A stretch of 64,000 nt of DNA from Vigna angularis (GCF_016808095.1 NC_068971.1:6398501-6462500), one strand, 5' to 3'. Counted from the first letter of the stretch, positions 20,973 to 37,102 are shown. Notes: a model not told the origin generated them from the letters alone. Numbers and translations: made by a program.

Positions 20973-22481
20973 GGTTTAATACTTTCTTTCATCTTCACTT
21001 TTGTTGGATAATGTCAGTTCAGTTTTTATTTTTAAAAGTGTTTAGAATATATTCATAGTTAGTAAATTTTGCATCTAATTTATCTCTTCAGTTAACTATA
21101 ACCAAACGGAATTAATGAGTTGATGATCTGGCACCAGTTATTAGCAACGTGTCAATATATTATTTTTGTCAATATATTATTTTTTGCATACTGACGTGTA
21201 ACTGACTTATAGAAGATATGGTGTTTTATTAGAATAGGGTTTTTTAATTTGGGGAAAATGTGATTTAGGGTTGATTAGGGGTTCTCTTCCTTCACGGCCA
21301 AACCCAGTTTTGGGTTCTTCTCCTTTCTTTGTTCATTCTTTCTCTTGGGACAAAAAGTCAATCTTGAGACTCTTCTTCTCTCACTAGAAGCGGATTAGGG
21401 GAGCACGAGCACCCACCTTCATCTTCTCTTCACTCAATTTCTACATCTTCTTTTGTTCTCAGTTTGTGCCGTAAGGGGAGAACTTCATTTCTCTTCTCTT
21501 TCTTGGTTCTGGGTGGGCCACCTACCAGCACCTTCATTAGCGCCACCCGTGCATGCAACAACAACCCCCACGAAACCCATTATCGCGAATCAAATGAACC
21601 TAAAACGAAAAAACAAATTCATGGAAAAAGATCAAGAAAGGACCACCCCTAATCGTGATCACCAAAACCAACATCCTTCCAAAGAACAAATCAGATACAT
21701 ACTCCAAAAGAAAATTCCAAGTTCAGAAACCCTAACATTTCCAATCTGAACCCTCATCCCTCACTTCGCAAAACCCAAAACTCAAGCCTGCAGGAAATAA
21801 CATAATCCCTAACCACTTGCAAAACAGAGAAGAACCAAGAATTTCCCAAATCAATTTTGAAACGAAAATCATATATTCAAATTAACAAAAACCAGATAAC
21901 ACAACAAAAACCCCCAAATCGAAACCCTCAATTGCGAGTCCTATTGTCGCGAAACCTTATGAGAACAGTGGGCTTCTCGCATCACGACTACGTTGGAGGT
22001 TGAACCTTCGCGGAGGCACCGTCGCTGTAACCCTCACCGCGCCGCGAGAAAGGAGTTCGCTCTCGTTTCTACGAAACTCCGACAGACCCACTATGGTCAA
22101 TTGGACCATCGCAAGCTTTAGTTTTCCTATGGCGGTGCAGGTGTAAGGAAGTCTTTCCCCCTTGCATTCAGAAACCCTAATTTTTTAGGTGGAGAATGAC
22201 AGTCCCTCATTGACTACGTCATATTTTAGTCAATGCAGGTCAGCAGTTAAATGACATGTCATTCACTTATTGCACAGTCAAGGCAGGTCAGCAGTTAAAT
22301 GACATGTCATTCACTTATTGCACAGTTGGACAGTGCGTCGTTAACTATTTAAACGACGTCTGCAAAAAAGACTAAATTGAACATAAATTACATTTTGTAA
22401 GGCAATATTGATCAGAAAAAAAAAATTAGGACCACTTTGAATAAAACTGACAAAAATTAGAATCAAAATTGATATTAAGCC
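20973..22481. mobile_element. Derelict MULE-like element with decayed terminal repeats
   Basis: The left end (GGTTTAATACTTTCTTT...) follows the plan of the intact MULE's terminal repeat at 8628: after about 100 bp both have a TTAACTAT/AACGGA(A/G)TTAATG block, then GTTGATGATCTGGCA-like and TTAGCAACGTG-like text, then GACGTGTAACTGA. The right end reads inward as GGCTTAATATCAATTTT. No transposase is present. The interior (21240-22190) is GC-richer with AGAAACCCTAATT and GCGCCGCGAGAAAGG, resembling 5' UTR or captured gene sequence. The flanking 9-mers do not match, so the element is old or the ends are misplaced. Confidence 0.6.
22229..22324. repeat. 48-bp tandem duplication in the derelict element
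   Basis: Units 22229-22276 and 22277-22324 differ by one base. Each contains GCAGGTCAGCAGTTAAATGA and the palindrome TGACATGTCA. Confidence 0.95.
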
Positions 22482-24273
22482 TAAAATTAAACACGTGTTT
22501 ATAAACATTTTTGTAAAGGTTCTTTTATAGGTTTTTCTGAATTAAAGATAGAAAAGTTATTTTGTCTACAGTTTAAGCTTTAAAATTTGAATAATTAAGT
22601 ATATATTTATTGTTTACTCTTATTTTTTTTCTCTAAACTAACTTTGTGTGAGATTGTATTTAAACATTATGTTCGTTTAGTTTATTTGATAATTATGCTC
22701 TGTGTACCCAAAGAGCATTAGATGTTTTCTTCATTTTGGGTTTTACTGTATACAGCCCCTACTTTGTTAAGTTTACATTCTGCAGTGTTGGATTTTTGTT
22801 TTCAAAAAAAAAATATATCCTCGACAAATAAACAAGTAAAATGTGGTTTGTATTGTTTATGAGAGCACAAAAAATACAAAATGTTTTTCTAGTCTGCATT
22901 GTTTCAGAATACAAAATAAAAACACATTTTTGTTTTGTACACTTTCACAATATGAAAATACATTTCACATATTTTGGTTCACAATTAATTCAAAGTACAA
23001 AAATGTCTTTATTTTGTATTTTAAATTATTATTGTTATAAAATGCTAATTCATATTTTTATTACACCAAAATATATCGAGTTTATTACTATTTTTGTAAT
23101 ATATTAAAAATTAAAAATTATATATCATTTAGTTTCTTTTAAATAAATAAACTTATTCAATTTTTTATTTTATTAAATAACAAGTAAATAATTTTTCTTT
23201 ATTTGTTAAAACGTAAAATTATATAATCTATACAATTATACACGCTTTGTTTCGAATTTTATCTTCTCTAAGTAACAACTTTTTCGGATTAAAATAATTA
23301 TTTTACAATTTTTTTTTAATTTAACTGTTTTTTTCTATTGATATTTTTTACAAATTTAATATTTTTTAAAACTAAAAAAAATCATCTACAAAATAATTTT
23401 ATTGTTTTTTTGTATCATAAAAAAAGTAATAGTCTTACATATCCTTTTTATATATAATGATGATAAATGTATTATATCTTTATATCTTTATTTAATACAA
23501 ATTAAAAATATACAATAAAAACATGATTTTATCATATATTTCTACTTATTTTTTTATTGCAATCCTTTTTGTTCTGTTCACTAGTTGTGGATATGTTTTC
23601 AGTTTTAAAGTTTATGGTTCACTGATATACCTAGAAATGTTAAGAAAATGAAAAACAGGGTTTGGCTAATAAAACATACAACAAAAAAGGAGCCGAAAGT
23701 TTATATACATCATTCCTTTACATCAATCAAACAGCTTTGTTTGTTTTGTTGTGTCTTCATTGCTATCCACAAAGCAAAAGCTTATAAATCAAAAGGAAAA
23801 CGATACTGTTTTTCTTCACGAATTTCTGTTGGACAAGCTCTTCTAACTTTTCACTTATATGGACAGTAAACACTAAACTCCAAAATTCAAATTCCAAACG
23901 CAAACCAATCCATGTTGCTCCCTCCACTATGCTGCTTGGAACTATCAGATCAAATTTTCTTATACACCAATAATGGTTATTATTTGCTTACAGATACATG
24001 GCTTCAGAAAACTCACTCACAATTAATGGCATACTCGTTTCTATGAATTGCTTGCACCACTCTATTTCTGTTGGTGCAAGACAATGTAAATAATATGGGT
24101 AAATGCAAAGGTGGAAAAGGAAAAAAAAAAAAAAAAAAAGAGACCACGCGGTTTTCTTTAGCAGTAGAAGTAGTCTTAAAGATATTTGAAAATGACGTTG
24201 AATGAATCTGAGAAAAACTATATGAAGTATGAAATCTACAAAGTAAAAGGAAAAGAATCAAATCCCGTCACAG
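22482..24273. other. AT-rich spacer
   Basis: Very AT-rich, with a poly-A tract at about 24120-24139. No gene recognised. The phosphatase 3' UTR should lie just left of 24274. Confidence 0.55.
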
Positions 24274-27329
<3,056 letters not shown>

Positions 27330-27334
27330 CATAT

Positions 27335-27923
27335 TGTATCGTACCTAGTGGAGATCAAACGGTTAACATTCACCACTGTTCGGTCCATCCACTCAGGTCA
27401 AAGATTGGGTTGCAATTGAATCAACATTTAAGCTATTATTGGACCAATAATCCAGCAGAAGATAAAATCAAAGATATCTGATTAAAGATATTCATAAAGC
27501 TGTTTATGAGCAACCGACCAGATTTTAAGCTAAGTTTGTTTATATTTTATTAGGCCGTGATAACCTATAAATACAGGGCCAAGGCTACAAGCCAGTTACA
27601 TTCCACTTACGTTCAACTCACAATTCATAACACCCAAACATTCAGTAGTGATAATTCTTCATTGAATACTCAACCAAGAGTTGAGGCTCTTCAAATCAAC
27701 CGCCTAACTTGAGCGTCGGAGTATCTTTTGCAGGTACCTTCCCCCAAGAGCACGAAGGCAACCGATCGGCTCAGACTGACGTGACCGAACGGCCCAGACG
27801 AAAATCAACTAGACAGCTCCGACAGAAGAAAGGCAAGCAGCTCAGGCGATCCCAGCTTTCAGATGGAAGGAAGACGCATCAGAACAGGTTAGTCTCTCAG
27901 TCCCGTAAAAATCTACCGAAACA
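27335..27923 (+). repeat. 5' LTR of the gypsy element (589 bp)
   Basis: Runs from TGTATCG to GAAACA. A TATA box (TATAAATA) lies at 27566-27573. The last 240 bp match 30541-30780 with scattered differences. Confidence 0.9.
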
Positions 27924-27968
27924 TTTTGGCGCCCACCGTGGGGCCGAGAGCAAGCAGAAGACGCTCAG

Positions 27969-29267
27969 ATGGTGACCACGAGGAGCATGGACGGACAACA
28001 GAATACCAGAGATTTGATAGCGCATATGCAAGCACAGATACAAGCACAGGCAAGAACCATACAGGCGCAGGCGCAAGCACAGCAAAAGATGCAGCAAAAG
28101 CACGCAACGAAAATTGCGGCGCTAAGGGCAGAACGAGTCCATACCGAGCGGTCTGCCTCAAACCACGAGAATGGAAACGAGGGAAGTCGTAATCGACAAC
28201 CATCCCAGCACACCAACCCGAACGGTCGAGGAAGGAGATGGCCTTCGCCCATCCAAATTGTTCGACCAACCAGCTTACTCCCTTTTACGGCGACCATCAT
28301 GCAAACTTCAATGCCAGAGAAGAATCCTCCAGTATTTGAGAGGTATGATGGCTCAACAGATCCCGACAATCATCTTAGGATCTTCACCAATGCAATGGCG
28401 TTCTACACGAACAATGATTCGATCATATCGAGAACCTTCTCCTTATCGCTCAAGGACGAAGCATTGGAGTGATATAACACTCTTCCCCCAAACATAGTGG
28501 ATTGCTTCACCATTGGAGAAACCCTCTTTAGAAGACAATACGCCTCCAATCGGAAACAAGAGATAACACCAGGGGAATTGGTAAATACTAAACAGGAGAA
28601 AGGGAAAACTTTGAAAGCCTTTATGAAAAGGTATAATGAAGTCGCACGGCGAGTTAAAGATGTTAATCACACTTATATCATCAGCAACCTGCCTTCATGT
28701 CTATGGCCATGATATTTTGCTAAAAAACTATATGCGCGACCACCAAAAATAATGGATGAACTTCAGGAAAGGATAGCTGAGTTTGTTCGTATGGAGGACA
28801 TGAGGAGCTCAAGGAAGAAACAACAGCAGGAAGCTTCTACAGGCAGTAGCGAGAAAGGTAAGGTCCTTCGTTCGAAGGATTTTTCCCGAACGCCCAAGTT
28901 TACTCACTATACAACACTTAATGCGCCGAGGGCAGAAATTCTGAATGAAGCCCTTAATGATGACCTCATCTCGGTAAAAAATGTTGTTACACCTAGAAAC
29001 GCGGATGGAAGGAAGCATTGCCAATGTCATCAGAACCAGGGACATACTACTCAAGAGTGTGTAACACTAAAAGATGACCTCGAGAAGCTTATCCGAGAAG
29101 GTCATCTCCGTAAGTATGTAAAGACAGATTGGTCGCGGATAAGAAGTTCATCAAGGTCTCCACAAAGAAATATTGAACGACCACATAGAAAGGAGGAGCG
29201 GAAACATAGGCGGGGTCGCAGCCGCAGCCATAGCTCTGACCGCACAATCCTGAGGCGTATCGACTAG
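27969..29267 (+). pseudogene. Gypsy gag polyprotein with two in-frame stops
   Basis: One frame from MVTTRSMDGQQ to LRRID is interrupted by TGA at 28470-28472 and 28710-28712. It has a Gln/Ala coiled-coil-like start (QAQARTIQAQAQAQQKMQQK), a retrotransposon gag core (FERYDGSTDPDNHLRIF, then QEKGKTLKAFMKRYNEVA), a zinc-knuckle-like CQCHQNQGHTTQEC, and a basic RS-rich tail (RRGRSRSHSSDR). Gag would package the element RNA into particles. The stops make it non-functional. Confidence 0.9.
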
Positions 29268-29529
29268 AAGATATGATGAAAAGTACTTCCTAACGTTAGG
29301 AATGCGACTCATCTCGAGTTTACATTAGTTGAATTTTGATGTCATGTTTTATTTCAATTAAACTATTTTGACAAGACTTACGTGTTTACACTTTTGGTAT
29401 GAATAAAGCCAAAAAGTTTCTTTCAATCACATATGTTTAGTCGTTCAGCCTCATTGTTATTCAGTCGTTCGGCTTCACAGTACAGGTGACAGGACCATGC
29501 AGACCACTTGTCCAAGAGGAGGGCAAAAG

Positions 29530-30035
29530 CTGAGCGGTGATAGAAGTTCTCAACGAACTGTCACTCTCATAAACAAACCCAGGGACGTTATCCGAAAAAC
29601 ACCTAGTCCAAACTGACGGTGATCAGAGTTCTCAACGAACTATCACACTCGTAAACAAAACCCAGGAACGTTATCTGAAAAACACCTGGTCCAAACCGAG
29701 CGATGATAGAAGTTCTCAACGAACTGTCACTCTCGTAAACAAACCCAGGGACGTTATCCGAAAAACACCTGGTCCAAATCGAGCGGTGATAAGAGTTCTC
29801 AACGAACTGTCACACTCGTAAACAAAACCCAAGGACGTTATCTGAAAAACATCTCGTCCAAACCGAGCGGTGATAAAAGTTCTCAACAAACTGTCACTCT
29901 CGTAAACAAAACCCAGGGACGTTATCTGAAAAACACCTGGTCCAAACCGAGCAGTGATAAAAGTTCTCAACGAACTTTCACACTCGTAAACAAAACACAG
30001 GGACGTTATCCGAAAAACTTCTGATTCAAACCGAG
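29530..30035 (+). repeat. 84-bp tandem array (about 6 copies) in the gypsy element
   Basis: AGTTCTCAAC starts at 29545, 29627, 29711, 29794, 29878 and 29962, spacings 82-84 bp. Each unit holds an interrupted palindrome AGTTC-TCAAC-GAACT, then CACTCTCGTAAACAAA and GACGTTATC. Confidence 0.93.
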
Positions 30036-30320
30036 TGGTGGGGAACGTTCTCAGCGAACGCTCACTCTCGTCCTAAACCGAGCGATGGGGAACGTTCTCA
30101 GTGAACGCTCATTCTCGTCCTAAACCGAGCGGTGGGGAACGTTCTAAGTGAACGCTCACTCTCGTCCTAAACCGAGCGGTGGGAAACGTTCTAAGTGAAC
30201 GCTCACTCTCGTCTTAAACCGAGCGGTGGGGAACGTTCTCAGTAAACGCTCACTCTCGTCCTAAACCGAGCGGTGGGGAACGTTCTCAATGAACGCTCAC
30301 TCTTGTCCACAAGTGTTCGA
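30036..30320 (+). repeat. 47-bp tandem array (6 copies) in the gypsy element
   Basis: Copies recur at 30043, 30090, 30137, 30184, 30231 and 30278, period 47. Each has GAACGTTCTCAGCGAACGCTC, CTCTCGTCCTAAACCGAG and CGGTGGG. It shares the GTTCTCA...GAAC dyad and CACTCTCGT with the adjacent 84-bp array, so one family looks derived from the other. Confidence 0.93.
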
Positions 30321-30540
30321 CCACTCGGCTTCAGGTATTCGGCCATTCGGCCTACACTTCTCGATCTTCCATGGCCTCAGGTACTAAGTTCATTTTACAT
30401 CCACTACTTAAATTGCCCGGCCCAAAGAAGAAGCAACGACGTAAAGCACATGGAAAGCAAGCTCCTCCCTACAGGGAAAACAACCTTCCTCAAACTCATA
30501 AGTCCTATAGTTAACCAGGCTAAAGCCAAGCGCTTAACTC

Positions 30541-30780
30541 GAAGCTCTTCAATCACACGTCTAACTTGAGCGTCAGAGTATTTTTTGCAGGTACCTCCCC
30601 CGGAGCACGAAGGCAACCGATCGGCTCAGACTGACGTGATCGAACGACCCAGATGGAAATCAACCGAACGGCTCCGACAGAAGAAAGGCAAGCAGCTCAA
30701 GCGATCTCAGCTTTCAAATAAAAGAAAGACGCATCAGAACAAGTTATAGTCTCTCGGTCCCGTAAAAATATAGCGAAACA
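30541..30780 (+). repeat. Truncated 3' LTR of the gypsy element
   Basis: It matches the last 240 bp of the 5' LTR from GCTCTTCAA to GAAACA. The first 350 bp, including the promoter, are absent. The sequence just left (30310-30540) is internal to the element but not LTR. Confidence 0.88.
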
Positions 30781-31583
30781 CATATTATGTCGATTAGAAG
30801 TTTAAAGATGTTTCTTCATTAAATGTATAATAAATTGTGATATAAAGGGGATGAAGTTGAATTACCAAGATGAAAAAAGTGATCAAATTAACGAGAATAT
30901 ATATATATATATATTCTTTAAAATCATAAGAGATTATTAACGGGAAGATATAATAAAAGAGATAAAAAAATTAAAATAAAAAATTTATAAAAGTAACTTT
31001 ACCACCGAATATATCACTCTTAATTAGTGAGAAGATATTATGCAAGAGATAATTGTTTTTTGTTCACTAACATAGTACTTCAAACTCGTAGCTGCGTGCA
31101 CATTACATTAGCAAAACTAAACAGTAAAATATTATTTATTATTATATAGTAAGATTTGAATTGAATATGACACAAAATATTCCTCGTATTCAGTTGAGTC
31201 AAACTACACCCACTTGTGGAAAGTATAGACCAACCAATCGTGGTAACGATTGATTGAAACGTGATATATGAACAAATGTTCCTATGCATTGAATCAAAGG
31301 TTGTTGTTCCTTTCACCCAGATCATCAAATCCATTGGACTATGTTTATGATTGGTTTGTGTGATTTTTTACAGTAAAAAATGATGAACTTTGCTGAGACT
31401 CAAAATTCAAAATGGGTCAACACGGAGTGCAAAGGGTTTTCATTCTAGCAAGCAAGCATGATGTGTGGTTTTGTGCTGATTTATGAAAAATTAATTTGTT
31501 GTGTACACATCCGATTATTATAGCTAAACTATTAGGATGTAATTTGGTTTATTATACTCTATCACTTTTTTTATCTATCTAGT

Positions 31584-31785
31584 TATAAGTTGATCTATGT
31601 TATTTAGTCATAAGTTGGTTTATACTACTCAATCACAAATCGACTTGTTTTATATGCTCATAAGTCGATTTGTTTTTATTTGACCATTAGTGAATCTATT
31701 TCTACTCAGTCACAAATTCGTTTGTTTTTTCTCAGTCATAAGTCGACATATTTCTACTCGATCATAAATCGACTTGTCATATTTT
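31584..31785. repeat. Degenerate 25-bp minisatellite (about 8 copies)
   Basis: The words TCATAAGTCGACTTGTTT and TCACAAATCGACTTGTTT recur at 31584, 31608, 31633, 31658, 31684, 31710, 31736 and 31762 with substitutions. Read directly. Confidence 0.85.
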
Positions 31786-34244
31786 AATCAGATATTATTT
31801 TTTAACTTAGCATACTATGAATATAGAAATTTGATTATGAAGTAAATTGACCACTATATCTACCTTGATTTCTATAGAACCCATAAACCACCGTAATTAT
31901 TTTATAAATAACAAAACTATCAAGATAAATAATTTACGTTCATTATTACAATATTAACTTTTACATGATACACGTTACTAAGTTGAATTTGCACCTAGAG
32001 TCAACAGTAAAAAAGACAAATATTAAGAGAAGAAAAAATATAATTACCACAAGAAAGATTAAAAAAATTAATAATATTCATATTATATAGTGGACTCCCT
32101 AATTATCTAATTTAATATATTGTTGTATATTATTTCAGTATTTGTCATTTGTGTGATGGGTTTTTAAAACTATTGGTGTTGGTTTAAAATATTACTATCT
32201 TAACTTTGATAAAGGTAGAGATTTATCAACTTGAGTTAAGGACCAACTGAGCAATTAGGGCTAATTTGAGACAAGTTAACTAAATACTAAGTGGAGCAAC
32301 ACCAGCATGTGCTCAGATCAGGTCAAGTTGATCCAAGCTTAAACAAGAGAAGAATTGGCTAAACTAAGGTTGAATTGAATCATCTGAAACCCTAGTTGAG
32401 CAAAGTCAGTCTAAGCCCATGTCGAAATGGACTAAGCCTATATGCCATTGTTGAGCTGAGTTAATCTTGGATGAGATTGAGCTAAGTCAATCTAGACTAA
32501 GGTCAAGTGAGGTCATCCCACACACAGGAAAAGTTAGGTCAATTTGAGCCATGTTGTGCAAAGTCAAGTCTGGGTATAATTGAATCTTGACGTCTTAGGC
32601 CCCGATTTAGCCTAGTGAGCATATGTAGGACTAGTTAGAGTTTAGATTAGGTGTGACCGAGATCACTAGGCCAAGTATGAACATGTTAAGGATGACAATA
32701 CGGGTTGCCCTGCCTGTTTCAGCCCATTCCACATTTCTCGCAAATAGTAGATTTGGTCTGCCCTACATAAAAAATACATGCTAGTTTATCTAACCTACCC
32801 TTAATAACATTTGACTTGTGAGCCTACAAAAAAATCCACATAAAAATTATTTATTTTATAATTTTTTCCTTTAGTTGCATATACAAGGGAATAACCTATT
32901 TTTTTATTCAATTAGTATAAATAATAAATTCTATAAGTTAATTTTGTAATTAAGTAATATGCATAATTTAATAGTTTTTAATTTTTAAGTATAGTCTTGG
33001 TAGAAAATTCATAATAAATGTATATAACTAAAACAACAAAGAAACTAAAATTCAAGTAAGTCATAACAAATTTTCGAACCTTGTTATTAAATGTTTCTCA
33101 TGCACGACTCTAATTCCACCTTTGTTTTGTAATCTCCCAACAATGCATTTAAGTTTTGATTTTGCTTTCTTTTTTATTTTTGTTTACCTTCATTGAAAAA
33201 TAAAAAGACCTATTATGTTTAGCATAAAAACTATATCGTGTAATATTAAGACAAAATTATATGTAACAACAACTAAGCAAGATAATTGGATAAGACAACA
33301 ACCACGTCAGTCAATTTACATGAAAATTAAACACTCAATTGATAAATATACACTTTTTTATTGTTTAATAGTCTACAAAAATTTAATAAAAACTCAATTG
33401 AAATATTTTAATTAAATTAAAGTCTCAAAACTTAAATTAAGTCTTAAACATAATATAAAAATAAAAATAAAAAATATTTAAAAAATAGAAACAATATATC
33501 TTAACTATATCTTTAAAAATATTTAATTTAATAAAATTAATATTTATATTTCTTAAAATATAAAATACTATTATAAAAACAAAAACAAAAAGAAAAAACC
33601 GTATAATAGAATTTGTGACAGGAAAAACATATTTTAAAAATCTAAATAAATTTTGAATTCATCAATAGAAAAAATAAAAAGTTATGTAGTTATTTTTTTT
33701 AAATGAAAAAATAAAACCATCAGACCAAAAGTGTCTTAATAATTAAAAAAAAAATATGAGTACAAAAATAAACCATCATAAACATATTTATTTTCGTTTT
33801 CATATCCAATTTTTTAAAAAATCAAATACTAATTAATAAAATCAGGAACTTGAAATCCTAGTCAGAGTGAGTCAGCGCCAACGGTGAAGTGTGACTATGA
33901 GTGCTTAGTCAGCTACTTTCAATATTTTATTAAACAAAAATTAAACTTGTCTTGTCAAATCACTGACTTAGACTATTCATGTTCAATCTTTTCGCTCCAA
34001 ACTCGGAAACTTCGTATTTTGTATTTCTTATTTTACGCTATTTTTAAAATATGTTCATTACATCATAAAGACATTCATTTTTTTGGTACATTTAAAAGAG
34101 ATGAACGTGACCCATTTCTTGATGTTTAATAATCTTTCAGGATAATATTTGTTGAGAAATAAATTTTAGACGAAAAGTTGGTAAAATTAGAATTGTTTGA
34201 ATTAAAAAATATATATAATATAATTTGAATGAATTTGAGATAAA

Positions 34245-34247
<3 letters not shown>

Positions 34248-34309
<62 letters not shown>
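34248..34309. repeat. (AT)n microsatellite
   Basis: Pure TA/AT run of about 62 bp. Confidence 0.98.
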
Positions 34310-34312
<3 letters not shown>

Positions 34313-37102
34313 ACAATGGTTATGATAAACTAAAAATATTTCAATAGATAAAATTATTTTAAATGAATATTCATAGAAATTTGTGTTTTTTTTATACATA
34401 ATATATTTTATTTATTTATTTAAACATATGCAGATACATTTTTATTAAATAATTAAAGAATAGATGTATTTTTTAGCTATATTTACTTATATATATATAT
34501 ATAAATTTTTTTATCTATTTTTTATTAATAAAAAAGGTTTTTTTTTTGTAATATTCGATTTATTAATTAATTGAAATACTTAAAAGTCAAAATTGTGAGA
34601 TGACTTCTTACTTCTAAAATAGATCATCCTAGGTTTTTATATAATATATATAAAAACTGGTGTTTATCTAGAATATGCAACAAATATATTTTAAATTATT
34701 GATTTATTGGTAGAGATACCTAGAATTAATTAATAGTTCATTATAAAAGATTTTTTTATTAATATTTTATTTGAGAACTATCAATATTTATTAAATCTGT
34801 TGATATAAATTTAAATATAAATAATAAAAATTAAGTTACAATAAAATGGAGTTATTATTTAAAATGAAAAACATTAAAATTAGAAAAATAAAATGAAAAT
34901 TAAAAGAGATTTATAGAAATAAATTTCAGTTGTAGAAGACCGAAGCCGTAGGGCTTTGTCGCAGAAAGTTTTATGCTCCAGTTTCGTAAATAACCGAGAT
35001 AGTAGAATGTATAGGCTTATGTTCTTACTGAACTGAAACGTAAAAGTTCGCTTTAATTATAAAAGTATCACCGCGTTTTAATATGCTTCGTTTTTTAAAA
35101 ATCAAAGCATATTAAACGCGTTTAAAAACTATTTTTTTACTGATCAGTTAAAAAAAAAAAACAAGTTCACTGTATAACTTTCATCAAAGGAAAAATGATG
35201 AAATATCTAGGAGTTAAAGCTTAAATTTAAAAGGAAAGACTAAAGCAAAATACTTATTAATTAAATAATTAAAGTCTTATCATTTTAAGATATCATGCAC
35301 TTCAATGACAAAACAGGTAAAATACTCGTTTTAAGTTTTAAAGAAATAATGTCTCAAAAAAAATTCTTAGTACTAATATTATTTTAGTAAATTAATTATA
35401 AAATTATGCTTTGAGAAAAAACTATCTTTTTTTAGTATTCATATATCTATATTCAATTAATTATAACTTTACGTTTGAAAATGAAATTTAATTAAATTAT
35501 TATAATGTTAATTTTGATTAATATTAAAAATGATATTTAATGAGTTATTTTTTTTCAATTAATTATAATTTTGTGTAGAAAAAAAGACAATGATTAGTTA
35601 TTTTTGTTTTTTTATAATAATTTTTATTTCTATCTTTTTCTTTTATCTTTATGACTTCTTATCTACTGATTTTACTCACTGTTTCTCATTGTTTTATTAT
35701 ATTATAAAGTTCTTTTTTATCGTTTTGACGAATTTCATTCGTTGAATCTCATGTTGGTGTGTACCGATCTTCTTATTCTTATTTCTTATTAGTATGTTTT
35801 CTTTCTATCTGTGTTATTGTTTTATTTTATTTGTTGAATTTGTATTATATTAGAAATGCATTTCTTTTTGCTCCATTTTATTTTCTGTACTTTTCGATTC
35901 ACGAGCTTCAATATATTTTTTTTTGTATATAATTTGTTGAGGAACTGAAATTTTTGTTATGATTGAATTCTAAAAACATTAAATATGTCAGGGTTTAGCA
36001 TTTTAGTGGATAATAAAGATGAAACATTAATGAAATGAGCAATAAACGCGAGTTGAAAGGGAAGAACAATGAGAAAATTAAACGAAATTAATTACAACAA
36101 TTTTATAGATAATTTTGCATAAAAAAACTTGAAAAATATATTTTTAAATAAAGCGTTTCATGATGAAAAAATACATGGAAGAAGTAAAAAATAGTAGTAA
36201 TATTTATCTTAAAAATGAGAATGAGTCTTACATTGTATTTCTTTCAAGATTTGTTCTCTTCAAACAAGAAGAAAAAAAAAGTGACTCTCCCATTTGTACA
36301 AGATGATATGTGAAGAAATGCATGTGCCAATTATAGTAGAAAAACTAACAAATCACGAACAAAATCCCTTTTGTTATTTCACAACATTTGTCAATGAAAT
36401 CTCTTTCTATTGTTCAATGCATGATTCTCCCTTTAACAATTAGTCAATTTTCTTCTTAGTTTTTCTTCAATTCCAATGTTAATTTTTGTGAACATTGCAA
36501 TTCCAATAACAATAAAAAGAAAATAAGTTTCAATCTCTAAATTAATATCATAAATTTTGAAAATATCTTTCATACTTCATTTATCACTATAACAAATCAT
36601 CTATCCAATAATGGAATGATATATATAACACTATTTGTCATGTAAAATAACAATATTATTATTGAGTTTTGAGAACTGAATTAATGCATTTCTTAAATAT
36701 AAATACTGAGTTTTGAAATAAAAACTAAAATTAGAACCGCATTATAATTTAAAAATGAAAAATATACTTACCCCTAAAAAGAAAAAATACACTTTAAAGT
36801 ACTTTTTAAGAAAAGGAACTTAAGATTTCTAGCAAACAAGAAAAACATCATTGAAGGATAATTTTCAGAAAATAAAATTAAACGTTATTTAAAAACTTCT
36901 GACAGAGATAAGTAAGATAGAAAATAGAGAAGAGAGAAAAGTATTATTTATGCGAAAAACACAACCTGGACTCTCATACTTTCTCGAGTGTTGTCATCAC
37001 GAAAAGATTCTGTTTTAAGTTCCAAATTTCTATGCCATATTTTATTATTATTATTATCATTATTATTAAACTATCATTTTGCATTATTTTAAAATTATGT
37101 AC

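Larger units (their letters stand above)
27330..30785 (+). mobile_element. Gag-only Ty3/gypsy-type element with 5-bp target duplication
   Basis: The element is 27335-30780, flanked by CATAT on both sides (27330-27334, 30781-30785). It starts TGTATCG and ends GAAACA (TG...CA). Order: full 5' LTR (27335-27923), a TTTTGGCGCCCACCGTGGGG primer-binding segment (from 27924), a broken gag (27969-29267), two tandem arrays (about 29530-30320) and only the last 240 bp of the 3' LTR (about 30541-30780). Protease, reverse transcriptase, RNase H and integrase are missing. Since the target copies match, the loss of pol and half the LTR happened after insertion or the element was copied in this form. The gag and LTR style resemble plant Tat-lineage elements (inference). 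Confidence 0.92.
30786..37102. other. Long gene-poor AT-rich stretch
   Basis: Contains a 25-bp minisatellite (31584-31785), a low-complexity tract with recurrent AGGTCAA/CTAAGTC words (about 32190-32700) and an (AT)n run (34248-34309). GC-richer islets at about 31190-31330 and 34925-35060 gave no recognisable product. No gene supported. Confidence 0.55.

Noticed and set aside
27897..28369. Overlapping minus-strand frames
   Set aside because: Shadows of the gypsy gag, whose motifs are clear on the plus strand.
29530..30320. CRISPR-like regularly spaced repeats
   Set aside because: Plant nuclear DNA. The units are directly tandem with no unique spacers and lie inside a gypsy element.
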